A stretch of DNA of 64,000 bases from Ochotona curzoniae (Eukaryota; Chordata; Mammalia; Lagomorpha; Ochotonidae), in the NCBI RefSeq assembly GCF_017591425.1, contig NW_024465885.1, forward strand, positions 34,108,501 through 34,172,500. Direction: 5' to 3'. Within the stretch, counting starts at the first letter, position 1. Each line of letters starts with the position of its first letter. Made by a program: the position numbers and the translations under genes. Under the pieces are notes generated by a model. The model worked only from the letters and a program-made list of their open reading frames with translations. It searched no databases and was not told the DNA's origin. This document shows, in pieces, positions 21,942 to 32,784 of the stretch.

Positions 21942-22920
21942 TACATGTATCGGTTTGCACTTTTATTTTTTTTTGAGTGCATTACAGCCCTTCAAACTGA
22001 AATGATTTCAGAACAAATGATAACCTTCAGTGTCTTATTTAGCTGAAAGCTTTAACATTTTTGTCTGTTAATTCTGTTTACAAATGTTAAAAGAAATAGA
22101 TGTTCTAGAATAACAAGATACCCTTTCTGCATAAATTTAAAGCATTTTCTTTCATATTGTATTAGATCTTCTACATGTTGAATGTCAGTGTTTCAAAGAT
22201 GCATTCAAGCTAAGATTTAGTTTTTTTTAAGATAGCTATTATTTTAGTATTGATTAAACTGATGCAATTTATTGTCATCCCTGGGTAGTATGTTAGTGTC
22301 CTTGGTTGACATAGTAGCTTGTCATAAGCTTTAAAGACAAGTGAAGTTTATCTTCCCAGTTCTGAAGATGGATGAGCCAAGACCAAGGTGTCAGCAGACC
22401 TGGTTTCTGGAGAAGTGGCCTTCCCTGTCTTGTACCTGGCTGTCTGCCTGGCAGGTTTTGCCACACCTGTTAGTTCCACACACCCTTTTTCAATCTATTA
22501 TCATTACAAGACAAAAATCCTGCTGTAATGGGACATACACTTTAGATTCCTTTTAAGTTTAATTATGTTCATAAAGACGCTATCTTCAAACACAGGCACA
22601 CTAGGAATTATATTCCAATATGTCTATTTTGTAAGGAATAGTGTTTAGTTCATTACAAGTATGTTTAAACTCATGTTTAAAACTCTCGCTTTACTTAATC
22701 AAAAACAGTTTGGGTTCCTAAGACAATTCATAATTCTCCATAGTTAATGTCAAGACATATTTTGTGAATACAATCTCCAAATATTTTATTTATGTTTTTT
22801 GTTCTCATGCTGCTTAGGCTTTTTCCTAAATATCATTCATTCCCACCCCAAGTGAAAAATAAGCCATTTTTTAACTTACTTTATTCATAGTTAGATGATT
22901 TGCATTGAGCTTGAACATAT

Positions 22921-22951
22921 AATGCCTCTCAGCCTTTGGCTAAAATCAAGT
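22921..22951 (+). pseudogene. U2 snRNA-like 5' fragment
   Basis: ATGCCTCTCAGCCTTTGGCT followed by AAAATCAAGTAAG resembles the first ~31 nt of U2 snRNA, with several substitutions and a missing T. It stops before the branch-point-pairing region and has no U2 promoter that I can see. It is a short pseudogene fragment at best and could be chance. Confidence 0.45.
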
Positions 22952-23289
22952 AAGTTTAAACATATTTTTTATGAGTATTAAATTTTTCATAGATTACATT
23001 TCTAGTCTAAAGGAAAAAAAAATAGATGTTCACCATAACAGCTTGGAAATCAGAACACAAAATGCTGATAAAAGAAAAAAAATAAATACATATTACTAAA
23101 TTCTTATTGGTAGAATACAAACTGAATTAGTATTGCAATAGTGATGTGAATACTACTTCTTAAAATATATTGTAAAATACAAAAAACAAATTGCCGATAA
23201 ATTGATCAATAGTAGATTTTAAATTATGTTTTCAAATGTTTCTTTTTTATTAAATATATACATTCAAACTTTTATTTTAAACATTCTTT

Positions 23290-23610
23290 TGGCCCGGTGT
23301 GATGGCTCATTGATTGAATCCTTTCCTTGCTTGCACTGGGATCTCATACGTGAGCTGGTTCGTGTCTGGCTGAGCCACTTGCCATCAAGCTCCCACCTTA
23401 TTTTCTGGGAAAGCAGCAGAGAATGACCCAAAGCCTTGGGCCCCATTGACCTAGTAGGAGACCTGGAAAAAGCTCTTGGCTCCTGGCTTCAGATCAGCTG
23501 CATTCTGGCTGTTATACTGCCATTTTGAGAGCAAACCAGCACATGGAAGAACTTTCTGTTTCTCCTCTCTGTAAATCTGTTTCTAATTAAAATATGTCAA
23601 TCTTTAAAAA
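23290..23610 (+). mobile_element. CSINE-type SINE, + strand
   Basis: Head GGCCCGGTGTGATGGCTCA, TGGGAAAGCAGCAGAGAATG, CCTCTCTGTAAATCTG and an A-rich tail. Moderately diverged. Confidence 0.88.
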
Positions 23611-23662
23611 AAAAATAAACGAATAGTTATATAAGTACTTTGGTGCTAGCAAGTGCATTTCT

Positions 23663-24001
23663 TCTTTTTTTTTAAAATTTTTTGAAGGTTTATTTTTGTT
23701 GCAAAGTCAGATATATAGATAGGAAGAAAGACAGAGGAAGATCTTCTGCCTGTTGGTTCTCTCCCCACGTGGCCACAATGGCCGTAGCTGAGCTGACCTG
23801 AAGCTAGGAGCCAGAAGCCTTTTGGGACTCCTGTGCTAGTACAGGGTCTCAAGGCTTTGGGCCATTCTCTGCTACTTTCCCAGGACACAAGCAGGAAGCT
23901 GGATGAGAAATGGGGCCTCTGTGTCTCAAAGCAGCACCTATATGGTATCCTAGCATGTTCAAGGCGAGGACTTTAGCCACTAGGCTACCATGCTGGGCCC
24001 C
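23663..24001 (-). mobile_element. CSINE-type SINE, antisense
   Basis: A poly-T tail, GACAGAGGAAGATCTTCTGC, GGTCTCAAGGCTTTGGGCCA and the reversed head CCATGCTGGGCCCC. The TSD is 15 bp with two mismatches: 23648-23662 (AGCAAGTGCATTTCT) and 24002-24016. Confidence 0.9.
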
Positions 24002-24050
24002 AGTAAGTGCTTTTCTAAAGCATATTATTTAAGAAATCTGAATATATTGA

Positions 24051-24372
24051 GCCCAGAGTGATGCCTTAGTGGCTAAATCCTGTCTTGTAACACTGGGATC
24101 CCATATGGGCGCCAGTTCCTGTCTGAGTGTTCAACTTCCCATCCAGCTTGCTGCTTCTTTCTGGGTTGGGAAAGCAGTGGAGGATGGCAGGTGGCCTTAG
24201 AACCCTGCACCCCTATGGAAGATCTACAAGAAGCTCCTGGAATCTGGCTTAATATCAGCTCAACTCTAGACAATCCAGCTCTTGGGAAATAAACCAATAT
24301 ATGGGATATCTTTCTGTCTGTCCTTCTCTCCATAAATCTGATCTGCATTTCTAATAACAATAAACAATATTT
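24051..24372 (+). mobile_element. CSINE-type SINE, + strand
   Basis: GCCCAGAGTGATGCCTTAG, GGGATCCCATATGGGCGCC, GGAAAGCAGTGGAGGATGG and the tail ATAACAATAAACAATATT. Confidence 0.9.
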
Positions 24373-24435
24373 TTTTAAATATCTGTCTATATTTTTGTGT
24401 GATAACTGAGCACTTAAAAGTATGAATTAAGTATG

Positions 24436-24745
24436 ATGTCTCAACTGGCTAACCCACCACCTGTACGCTTTAGCATCCCATATGGGTGCTGGTTCACTTC
24501 TTAGCTTTTACAATTTCTATTGAGTTCATTGCTTATGGCCTAGGAAAGCAGTGGAGGAGGGCCCAAGGCTCTGGTGCCCTGTACCCCAATGGGAGATCTG
24601 AAAGAATCTCCTGGTTCCTGGCTTTGTATCAACTCAGCTCTGAACATAGTGGCCACTTGGGGAGTGAACCAATAGATGGAATATTTGTCTCCATCTCTCC
24701 TTCTGCCTGCACATCAGCTTTTCAAATAAAATAAATAATTTTAAA
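24436..24745 (+). mobile_element. CSINE-type SINE, + strand
   Basis: AGCATCCCATATGGGTGCTG, GAAAGCAGTGGAGGAGGGC, CACTTGGGGAGTGAACCAAT and the tail TCAAATAAAATAAATAATTT. Confidence 0.9.
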
Positions 24746-26960
24746 AGTACATGAACAAAAACTACTGTAAGTGTTTGTACTGGGCCTATTAGTATAATAC
24801 TGTGTTTGCATTCTTTTTTTCTGGAAAGGTATGCAGAGTATAAAATTTTAAAAATTGTTATCATAGGTATATAGAGTGAGAAAATAGATTTTTGGCAACT
24901 CTAACAGATATATTAGCACCCCTCTTTATAGAAATATACTTTCAGCTTAAAATCTGAAGTTAAAATATAATTTACTCTATTACATGGTCTCAAAACCTAA
25001 CATCATGCATTCGATTGTACTTTACCATGCATTTGCATATGAATTAATGTGTTCAATATTTGCTAAAGAAATAGCAATAATCATTTTTCTTATTTAAACA
25101 TTTTCAAATCAATGCTGTGTAAATATCTTTGAGCTCATATCTTACAATTTGACACATGCAACACTTCATTGTGCTGTTTTAGTGTAAGAGCAGTATTTGA
25201 CTTTAATTGTATGTGCTCTCAAGGAATATACAAAATGCACTTCAAAGAAGAAGAATTTGACAAGCTACAGTGCTGTATTCAAAATTCTATATGTGTGTGT
25301 CTGCTTCTGTGTAGTTAATCTGTGCTCTGAGATGTATTTTTTTATATCAATTAACCATTCAACTTCATAAGCGAGTTGCTTCTTAACAATAGATTTGTAA
25401 AGCTTTTCAGTGTCAATAGCTGAACTCCAAGAACAACAACAAAAATGAAGTTTGCTTTTCAAAATTGATTCCAATGAAACTGGCTATGTTTACATGATTA
25501 ATCCTGGAGAAATAGGCAATAGTCACAATTCTTTGTTCTGATTATTTTGTCACTGTATTGTATTGATTTAATCGATTCCGTTCCACATTCATCCCCGTGG
25601 AATATACAAATCACTTTTTGAGATGGCAATAGAATAAGAAAGTATTTTTGTTGCTAAATGCCAAGCCCAGTTGCAGAGTTTTAGCAGAGTTAACTTAGGC
25701 TGACTGATTAAAAGCTGTGTATAAGAAAAATGAATATTTGAATCACTTAGGGGTACTTTTATAAAAGCTATTAAAACTCATGAACTATTTCTAGATGGAC
25801 AGCTGCCTAGAAAATGAATGACATAGCTTTTTGTACTCTTTCGGAATTATTATCTTCAATGGACCTCAAAATTGCACTCTTAGTTAATAGCCTCCCATTA
25901 CCACAAAGCCATTTTTCTGTCTTTTAAGATAGAGTTGAAATTAACAGCAACTCTTTTCATAAGCATATCCATTCTTAATAATAGCTGCCAGAATTGAAAA
26001 TTATATCTATTACTAGAATCAAATCTCTTTTCTGAATTGATAGGTTAGAGACTTCTATGCATTAGAACTGCGAGGCTGTTCCCAACAGTCACCAATGGAA
26101 TCTTCTCAGGTTAAATTAATTACACATTTGAAATGTGGAAAGATGGAAGCCAACTGTTTCCCACCCAGACAGGAGACTGATAGGAACTGAACAGAAATGA
26201 AGGCGATATACTGTTACTAGTTGTCAAAAAATTGTGCCGGTGGCAATATTTGCCTAAGGACAATATTTACCTAAAAAAAAATATCTTCCTGTGAAAGATT
26301 TTTTTAGCATGCTTTCTCAGTCTGCCTTACAATTTTACATTCAGAAACACAAAAATAAGAGAAGCAGCACATATTTTGAACCTTTGTTTTACTATAAAGC
26401 ATTTCCACCTAAGGTTAGAACAGAAAATTTAGCTAGAAATACTTTTTGGTATAAACTCCCTATCTTAATAATCACATCTGTAATTATTTTAAAATACAGA
26501 TTTGAAACTATGCACTAATTTCTGGGTTTACATATCACAGAATCTGATGATATTGCTATTCAATAGGTGCATGAACATGGTGGCAGTTTTCCACTTAATG
26601 GATGTAGCAGATATTACTGTGGTTCACTCATCTGTGTGGGCAGTTCTCTTTATAATGTTAACTGATATTTAAAATGTTTACCCTTTTGTTGGTACCAATG
26701 TGAGACCCTGATGCATACATTTATTGTATAATGAATAAGTGATAAGAGTAAACATATGTATTTCTTCCATTTTTTTTTATTTTGGAAAATCATTTGGGTT
26801 TTCTTAACTTGGCTACCATTTACATAATCAAGAAGATAACAGTTATGGTAAGGAAATGTGTAGTGAATAATTTAGCATGAACACAAATAGTTGACATACA
26901 ATTGTCTATTTTAAAGATTCTGTGATGCTATTTATATCTTTTTTATTGTAATTATTTCAG
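24746..26960. other. 2.2-kb repeat-free stretch before the second Ig5 exon
   Basis: I see no SINE, L1, microsatellite or coding exon here. It has mixed sequence with normal complexity, in contrast to the repeat-dense flanks. It could contain conserved noncoding elements, but this cannot be judged from one sequence. Confidence 0.5.
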
Positions 26961-27057
26961 ATTGCACCGACATCTGAGAATGACTTTGGACGATATAATT
27001 GTACAGCTACTAACCGCATAGGAACAAGATTCCAAGAATATATTCTTGCTTTAGCTG
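26961..27057 (+). CDS. NCAM2: NCAM2 internal exon, second half of Ig domain 5
   Basis: This 97-nt exon lies between an acceptor ending ATTATTTCAG and the donor GTAAGT. It encodes 32 codons plus one base, starting [18 protein letters not shown]. It carries the Ig signature D-x-G-x-Y-x-C; its cysteine (TGT at 27000-27002) is the expected disulfide partner of the cysteine in the preceding exon. NCT overlaps it as a possible N-glycosylation sequon. The end, [10 protein letters not shown], is the last strand of Ig5 and leads into the linker to the first fibronectin type III domain. It enters in phase 0 and leaves in phase 1, so with the previous exon it forms a phase 1-1 module of 285 nt. A young antisense SINE begins 49 bp after it. 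It is too short to stand out as an open frame and is recognised by homology and splice sites. Confidence 0.95.
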
Positions 27058-27092
27058 GTAAGTTTTGTGAAATAAGAATACATATTTTTAAG

Positions 27093-27106
27093 CAAAAAAC
27101 ATTTTT
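27093..27106 (+). repeat. TSD, left copy
   Basis: CAAAAAACATTTTT, repeated exactly at 27423-27436. Confidence 0.92.
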
Positions 27107-27422
27107 TTCAAGATTTATTTTATTTTTATTGGAAAGCGGATATACAGAGAGGAGAGACAGAGAGGAAGATCTTCCATCCGATGATTCACTCCCCAAGTGA
27201 GCGCAATGGCCCATGCTATGCCAATCCGAAGCCAGGAGCCTCTTCCGGGTCTCCCACATGGGTGCAGGGTCCTAAAGCTTTGGGTGGTCCTCGTCTGCCT
27301 TCCCGGGCCACAGGCAGGGAGCTGGATGGGAAGCGGGGCTGCTGGGATTAGAACCGGCACCCATATGGGATCCTGGGCGTGCAAGGCGAGGACCTTAACA
27401 CTGTGCCATCATGCTGGGCCCA
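27107..27422 (-). mobile_element. CSINE-type SINE, young, antisense, next to an NCAM2 donor
   Basis: Full length and close to the other young copies: AAGATTTATTTTATTTTTAT, GAGGAAGATCTTCCATCCG, CACCCATATGGGATCCTGGG and the reversed head CATCATGCTGGGCCC. The perfect 14-bp TSD supports a recent insertion. It starts 49 bp after the donor of exon 26961-27057 and places a poly-T tract there on the sense strand of NCAM2. Confidence 0.95.
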
Positions 27423-27499
27423 CAAAAAACATTTTTAAATGTTAAATTACATTATGTTATTTTAAATGTTAGCAAATAATGTCTTTTATTTTAACAATT

Positions 27500-29230
27500 A
27501 TTACCAAATGAGAGGTTGCCTACCCATATGAGCCTCCAAATCCAATTAAGATGAAGAAGGTCAGGGTTGTTGAGATAAATGTTTCAGTTTTCCCTCCTGT
27601 ATCCATGACGGGAGGGGGGGCATAAGGAAAAAATGTGCTGTATTATAATGTCACACTGTATCAATTCCCAGGGAGGAGACAATGCTTTGGGGTCTCAATA
27701 AGGGGAAGAATATTCCAAGCATTTTACTCCAGTGTTCTTGGTTGTTCTGGGATGTTGTAAGCTTTGTTACACCAGAGGTGTGAAATTCTATCTACAGGCT
27801 GTTGGCTGTCTTTGACTATGGCACTGTGCCCACAGACCTAGGTGACTTCTGAACGGCCAGGCCTAGACTGTTTGTTGCTCAAACTATTTTTGCTTCCATC
27901 TTTTGGTGAGGAACTCAAACTCTTCTATCGGTTTAGATGAGCCAACTGTCTTTTTTTTTTTTTTTTTGTATTTATCATGGTATGCTATCAATTCTTGCAT
28001 GAGGGTCAAGAGCAGAGGTAGCTCAGTCCTGCAAACATGTGCTTCAGAATCAGACCACATGTCTATGTGATTATCCCCAAGTTCAGGGAGCCCCTAAGGA
28101 ACATAATCTGGGGTATATTCAGACTTTGCTCTTGTGAGTGCTAGCTGGCACAGGGTCTGGTTCAGTCTTTCCTTGGAACCAGCCAACGCAAGTATCAGTG
28201 AATGCAACTGGTTGATCGGTCACATCTGTTAGCTCTTGTTCTCACACAAAACAATGTGTGCTGCAGCCTAACCCAGTGCAGCCAAGACTGCCCCTAGGCC
28301 CAGCTTTTATGTCCATCAACAAGTTTGCAATCCTGTGTTCCAGTGAACCAGCAGGCATGGAGGCATAGCTTAACCCAGCCAGCCCTCAATCCCAGTTCTT
28401 GCATTCACCAGTGGATAGTGTGACTGAACACAGCTGGCTGTAACTCCAACAGATTGTCAGGTGTGCTGGTTGTGGTCTAGTCAGGGAGCCCCCCTCTAAA
28501 CCCCTGCTCTATTCATATCCAGCCTGTGCTGGCAGATGCTGCAGGCTAGCCTGGCTTAGGTTGCTCCAATATCCAGCTGTTTGCATGAACAAGTGAATGC
28601 TGGAGCCTAGCAAAGATGTCTGCAATGATCCCATAATAGATCCATTCCCAGGCCCAGCTGATGTGTCTGCTAACTTGTGCTGTGGCCTAGCCAGGAGTAG
28701 CCGGCCCCTAGCCCTCATACTTGCCAACAGGTGCTGTAACCTAATCAAGTAGAGCCCCAAGAACTCTTACCAGACCTCCCACCACCTCTGGCTCTTACAC
28801 CCACAGAAAGGTGCTTTGACCAGCCCCAAGGCGGCCCTCTCAATTTCCCTTTATTATCATCCCAGTCTTATATCCCTTGATTACCTATGGATGCAGTGGC
28901 CTGATCTGTGAAGCCCCTAGAAATCATTTTTATTTATGTCAAACAAGGCTTAAGTGGCTACCATTCCAATCTGTCTGCAGTCCCCTGGCCCCTAGCAATG
29001 TACACACCACCGCATGCTCATTGGTGTGCCAGTGGAGTGACGCTGGATAGCAAGTGCCTGTGGTGTCACAGTGGGTGCTCCATACCCTTCCCTCAGATTT
29101 TTAAAGAAAAAGAATGGAATAGGCAATTATGCTTGAACACTGGTATAGTTAACAGAGTTAAAATTAACCAGTCCCAAATAACCACCAGTATTGGCTATTT
29201 TTCTGACTAATGTTATACCTATTGAAGTAC
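27500..29230. repeat. Unclassified GC-richer block, probably one repeat insertion
   Basis: Base composition shifts from about 30% to nearly 50% G+C over 1.7 kb. It contains a G-run (GGGAGGGGGGGC near 27610), a 19-bp poly-T (27951-27969 area) and the degenerate tandem array below. It has no open frame of note and no family that I can name. It could be an L1 5' UTR, an LTR-element interior or a decayed minisatellite. Confidence 0.5.
28250..28920. repeat. Degenerate ~80-bp tandem array
   Basis: The motif (T/G)GTGCTG-x-GGCCTAGCCAGG followed by AGCCCC recurs at 28257, 28359 (weaker), 28462, 28535, 28595, 28676, 28730, 28810 and 28890. It is separated by (C/T)TC(A/T)TAC-x-TGCCAACAG-like sequence. 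Spacing varies from 54 to 103 bp and averages about 79. The clearest unit is around 28676-28760. Confidence 0.65.
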
Positions 29231-29240
29231 CAAGATATAT

Positions 29241-29285
29241 ACACATACACACACACACACACATAGAGAGAGAGAGAGAGAGAGC
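29241..29285. repeat. TA/CA/GA compound microsatellite
   Basis: ATATATACACAT, then a CA run, then AGAGAGAGAGAGAGAGAG, directly before an old SINE. Confidence 0.9.
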
Positions 29286-29541
29286 GCCAGCATTGTGATG
29301 TGGCTATGATCTTCTACTTGAGAAGTCAGCATCTAAGGCTTTTGATATGGGTGCCACTTTGAGTCTATCCCAGGTACTCAGGCCTCTGAACCTATATGGA
29401 AGATATGAGAGAATCTCCAGACTCCTGGATTGTCTAGTCAAGTGCTTGCTGTTGCAACCATTTGGAGAGTGAACCAGTGAACTGAAAACTCGCTCTCTGT
29501 TTCCAGCCCCTCTGCCTTTCAGATTTATAAAAATAAATCTT
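29284..29541 (+). mobile_element. Old CSINE-type SINE, + strand
   Basis: GCGCCAGCATTGTGATGTGG head, GAGTGAACCAGTGAACTGAA and the tail TTTATAAAAATAAATCTT. Its middle is shortened. A young copy inserted in its tail. Confidence 0.8.
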
Positions 29542-29865
29542 GGGCCCGGCGCGGTGGCGCAAGTGGTTAAAGGTCCTCGCCTTGCACGCCCGGGATCCCA
29601 TATGGGCGCCGGTTCTGATCCCGGCAGCCCCGCTTCCCTTCCAGCTCCCTGCCTGTGGCCTGGGAAAGCAGTTGAGGACAGCCCAAGGCTTTGGGAACCT
29701 GCACCCGCGTGGGAGACCCGGGGGAGGCTCCTGGCTTCGGATCGGCATAGTATCGGCCCGTTGCGCTCACTTGGGGAGTGAATCATCGGACGGAAGACCT
29801 TCCTCTCTGTCTCTCCTCTCTGTATATCCGCCTTTCCAATGAAAAAATAATAAAAAAATAAATCT
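29542..29865 (+). mobile_element. CSINE-type SINE, youngest-looking copy
   Basis: Head GGGCCCGGCGCGGTGGCGCA, CGGGATCCCATATGGGCGCC and GAGTGAATCATCGGACGGAA keep many CpGs, the mark of a recent copy. TGGCGCAAGTG (29555-29565) fits the tRNA-type A box TRGYNNARNNG, and GGTTCTGATCC (29611-29621) is a near B box, consistent with RNA polymerase III transcription. The tail is an interrupted A-tract. TTTATAAAAATAAATCTT (29524-29541) recurs slightly expanded after it, to 29886, as the TSD. Confidence 0.95.
29555..29621 (+). promoter_or_regulatory. Putative internal Pol III promoter (A and B boxes) of the young SINE
   Basis: A box TGGCGCAAGTG matches all fixed positions. The B box GGTTCTGATCC departs at two positions from GGTTCGANTCC. 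Spacing between the boxes is 45 bp, within the tRNA-like range. Confidence 0.6.
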
Positions 29866-29892
29866 TTATAAAAAAAAATAAATCTTAAAATT

Positions 29893-30192
29893 GAATTTAT
29901 TTTCCTATTAACTTGAAAATGAAAATTTCAGAGATGAGAGCCAGAGTGAGCGATTTTCTATCTCTCTTACTTTCTAGATGGCCACAAAGTCCCAGCCCAG
30001 AAGGCTAGAACTCCATCCATGTCTTGCACATGGTGGCAGGCCCCTAATATCTGGGCCATTTTCTGCTGCTTTTTCCAGACTGTAATGGTTTATTGGATCA
30101 GAAGTGGGGCAGCTGGGATATGAAGTGCCACACACATATGATGGAAGCATAACAAACGGCAGATGTAGTGGCTAAGCCACTAAGGTAGCTCA
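29893..30192 (-). mobile_element. CSINE-type SINE, old, antisense
   Basis: AGAGATGAGAGCCAGAGTGA, CATCCATGTCTTGCACATGG, ATCTGGGCCATTTTCTGCTG and GTGGGGCAGCTGGGATATGA follow antisense order. Confidence 0.75.
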
Positions 30193-30401
30193 CATCATTT
30201 TTTAACATTTTAATTAACCATTATGTAAATTGTTATATGAAAAAATGAGCCAGTAATTACTTGGGATCGTTGTATCTTGACACATAATGCCATGAAGCTG
30301 ATCACTAATCAGGATTAAGTCTGGTTTTATTCTTTCTAAGATTATAGTTGACGTATGTATGACAAAAGCCATTAAACTTATTTACGTGACAGTGAGAATC
30401 A

Positions 30402-30716
30402 TGGCAAGATGATGGCTCAATGTCTAAATCCTCACCTTGCTAGCACTGGGATTTCATATGAGTGCTGGTTTGTGTCCTTGCTTCTCCATTTCTCATCCAT
30501 GTCCCTGTTTGTGGCCTGGAAAAACAGTAAAGGATGGCCCAAAACCTTTGGACCCTGCACCCTCCTGGGAGGTCTGGAAGAAATTCTTGTTTCCTGGCTT
30601 TGGACCAACTAAACTTTGGCCACTGAGGCTTTTTGGGGAATGAATCAGTGAGTGGAAGAACTTCCTCTCTGCCTATTTCTCTATATGTTTCCTTCAAACG
30701 AAAATAAATAAGAGTA
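30402..30716 (+). mobile_element. CSINE-type SINE, + strand
   Basis: TGGCTCAATGTCTAAATCCT, GGATGGCCCAAAACCTTTGG, GGGAATGAATCAGTGAGTGG and the tail ACGAAAATAAATAAGAGT. Confidence 0.87.
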
Positions 30717-31019
30717 AAGCCAATATTATGTGGAGTAAAAATTTATGAAACTGGAAATCCACCTGCATTTTTACAAAATTACATACATGTAACATAAAAG
30801 CTACATAGAAATATTACATATATAGCCAATAATTTAATGTAAGTTTTAATGATACTGACTTAGAAATTGGTACACAGATGGCAAGACATGATTTGTTCAC
30901 TTCTAAAATTATCTAGACAAGTACAGAAAATTAGTGTTATATTTAACTTAAAATTCCTATGAAAGAATTTTAAAATATTTTCTAAGTTGACTTCTTATAC
31001 ATAATTGCAAATTAGAACC

Positions 31020-31146
31020 TATTTATCTCCTGTTGCATCTGAGGGTGTGCATTTGCAGCAAGCTGGGAGGGACTCAGAACACATGCTCTGCCATGGGATA
31101 ATGGGCATCCTTAATAATTGCATAACCACTTCATTCAACACCCAGC
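31020..31146 (-). mobile_element. Old CSINE-type fragment, antisense
   Basis: AGCTGGGAGGGACTCAGAAC, CATGGGATAATGGGCATCCT and a reversed head near AACACCCAGCTCC match the antisense 5' half of old copies. Confidence 0.5.
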
Positions 31147-31329
31147 TCCTAATAGTTCCTGGTTTTCTTCAAGATAGTTATATTTCAATTTGTAATGGAC
31201 ACCACCTAGCTTTGCTTCATTAATTAGAAACTTTTCTGAAAAGCAGCCTTCCCTTAGGAATATTTGTAAGAGGGAATCAACTATAAATGTCAACAGGTAA
31301 AACATTTAGCACAGGGGAATGGCTGTCTC

Positions 31330-31455
31330 ATTCTGGTGGAGGTTTCTGGGAAGAGGTCCAAGCAGTTATTCTCTGATCTACCCTATGGCTGTGAGCACTA
31401 AATGACTTAATGCATTCCAAGCACCATGCACAAAGTAAGTATGCAACAAATGCCT
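31330..31455 (+). mobile_element. MIR-like fragment
   Basis: AATGACTTAATGCATTCCAA, then AGTAAGTATGCAACAAATGC, recalls the conserved 3' part of MIR (gcacagtaagtgctcaataaatg type). It is ancient and diverged. Confidence 0.5.
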
Positions 31456-32784
31456 TGCCAAAACAATGCAGTATTTTGTGACCAAATTAAAGCTCATAGA
31501 GGTTAATTTCTTTTAGAAGTCCGTATGTCAGCACATTTGTTTCTATGCATACTAGAGAAGTTAAAACTGTTTTGGAAAGTAAAATTCTAAGATTGATTAT
31601 TTTCATGGTAAATTTTTGAAATGCATGCATATGAAAAGTCGTTAGAAAATTCATGGACAGTGTGTGTGATGGATGAATTATATATGTTATCTCGAATTCT
31701 TTACCTATTTTTGAATTCATTTTACCATGCAACTTATAAAGTCTCTTCCTATATCTAGTCAGTATAGGCACAGTAAAATGGAATGGCCATACTTATTAGT
31801 GGCACTGTATTTCTGTTAGATAATATTGATTTTTCATTTGATTTTGTGACTTTTCCCCCTCTGTGGCTATTCTATGTCTTCTTTTTCACAGAGTGTGTTT
31901 AAGTGAGGTCTCCCATACCGTGCTTCACAATTGATTCTTTTAACCTTGGTTCAACACGCTATTTATTCCTATTACACCTCATCTTCTCAGCTGTAGCTCA
32001 TCTCTTTAACCTACTGAAAATGTGTCAAATCCAGCATTTCACTGTTCTTCCCAAGACTGATTTAATTCACAAACCTCATGAAGTGGTCATCTCTATTTTC
32101 ACCTCAGTCAAGGTTAAGCATATAGAAGACATTTTGGATAACTGAGATCACATTATACTGTACATTATATCATTTGACTAGAATTTTGTAGATATGGAAT
32201 TATAGTCAATTTACTGATCCTTAAAAGCCAAACTAGAGTTTATTCAGGCTGTCAAAAGCAGATTAAGTTTGTTCAGTTGGAAATATACATCCTTCCAGTC
32301 TCTTATGTAATAGTTTTTATGATATAGGCTAGAAAAGTCCACGTATCACTCAATTTTTATTAATCATGAGGCAACTATCAGATATTCAGGAATTACTTAC
32401 ATAACATGCTCCTCATTTTCTCCTTCTCATATTATAATGAGTAGTTAGCTTTCAAAACTGTGGTACTAGTGTGAAAGAGCATACATGTTTTCATCAATTT
32501 CTAATCACTGGTTATTTGCTTGATAAATCCAGAGTGTCTAATAGGGGCCAGCCCTTTTTATAGATCTTGTGAGTCTAAAAAGGAGTAAGACACAGGGTCT
32601 AGTCTTTACACATAAGTTCAAAGGTAAGGATTGAAATAAAGATGTGAATTAAAGGCATTGTGATTTAAAATTGAATTGTGATTATATCTGGGATCTCTGG
32701 AAAAAGAGTCAAACTGGTAACAGATTTAGAAATGGATTTAAGAGTGTGTAAAAAATCAAGTCCTGCAAAGAAGAAGGGGAAAGA

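Larger units (their letters stand above)
21379..26960 (+). other. NCAM2: NCAM2 intron within Ig5
   Basis: This 5582-bp phase-0 intron runs from GTAAGC to TTTCAG. The first 1.9 kb (21379-23289) has no recognised repeat except a GT run and a short U2-like fragment. Four SINEs are packed into 23290-24745. The last 2.2 kb before the acceptor (24746-26960) is again free of anything I recognise. Confidence 0.9.

Noticed and set aside
28250..28920. CRISPR array
   Set aside because: Units are degenerate with variable spacing and no constant repeat/spacer alternation, and this is a mammalian genome.
29555..29621. tRNA gene
   Set aside because: A- and B-box-like motifs are present but no cloverleaf can be drawn; they belong to the tRNA-derived SINE head.
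29304..29842. Several overlapping 65-160-codon frames on both strands
   Set aside because: They are products of the GC-rich, CpG-retaining SINE consensus, not genes.
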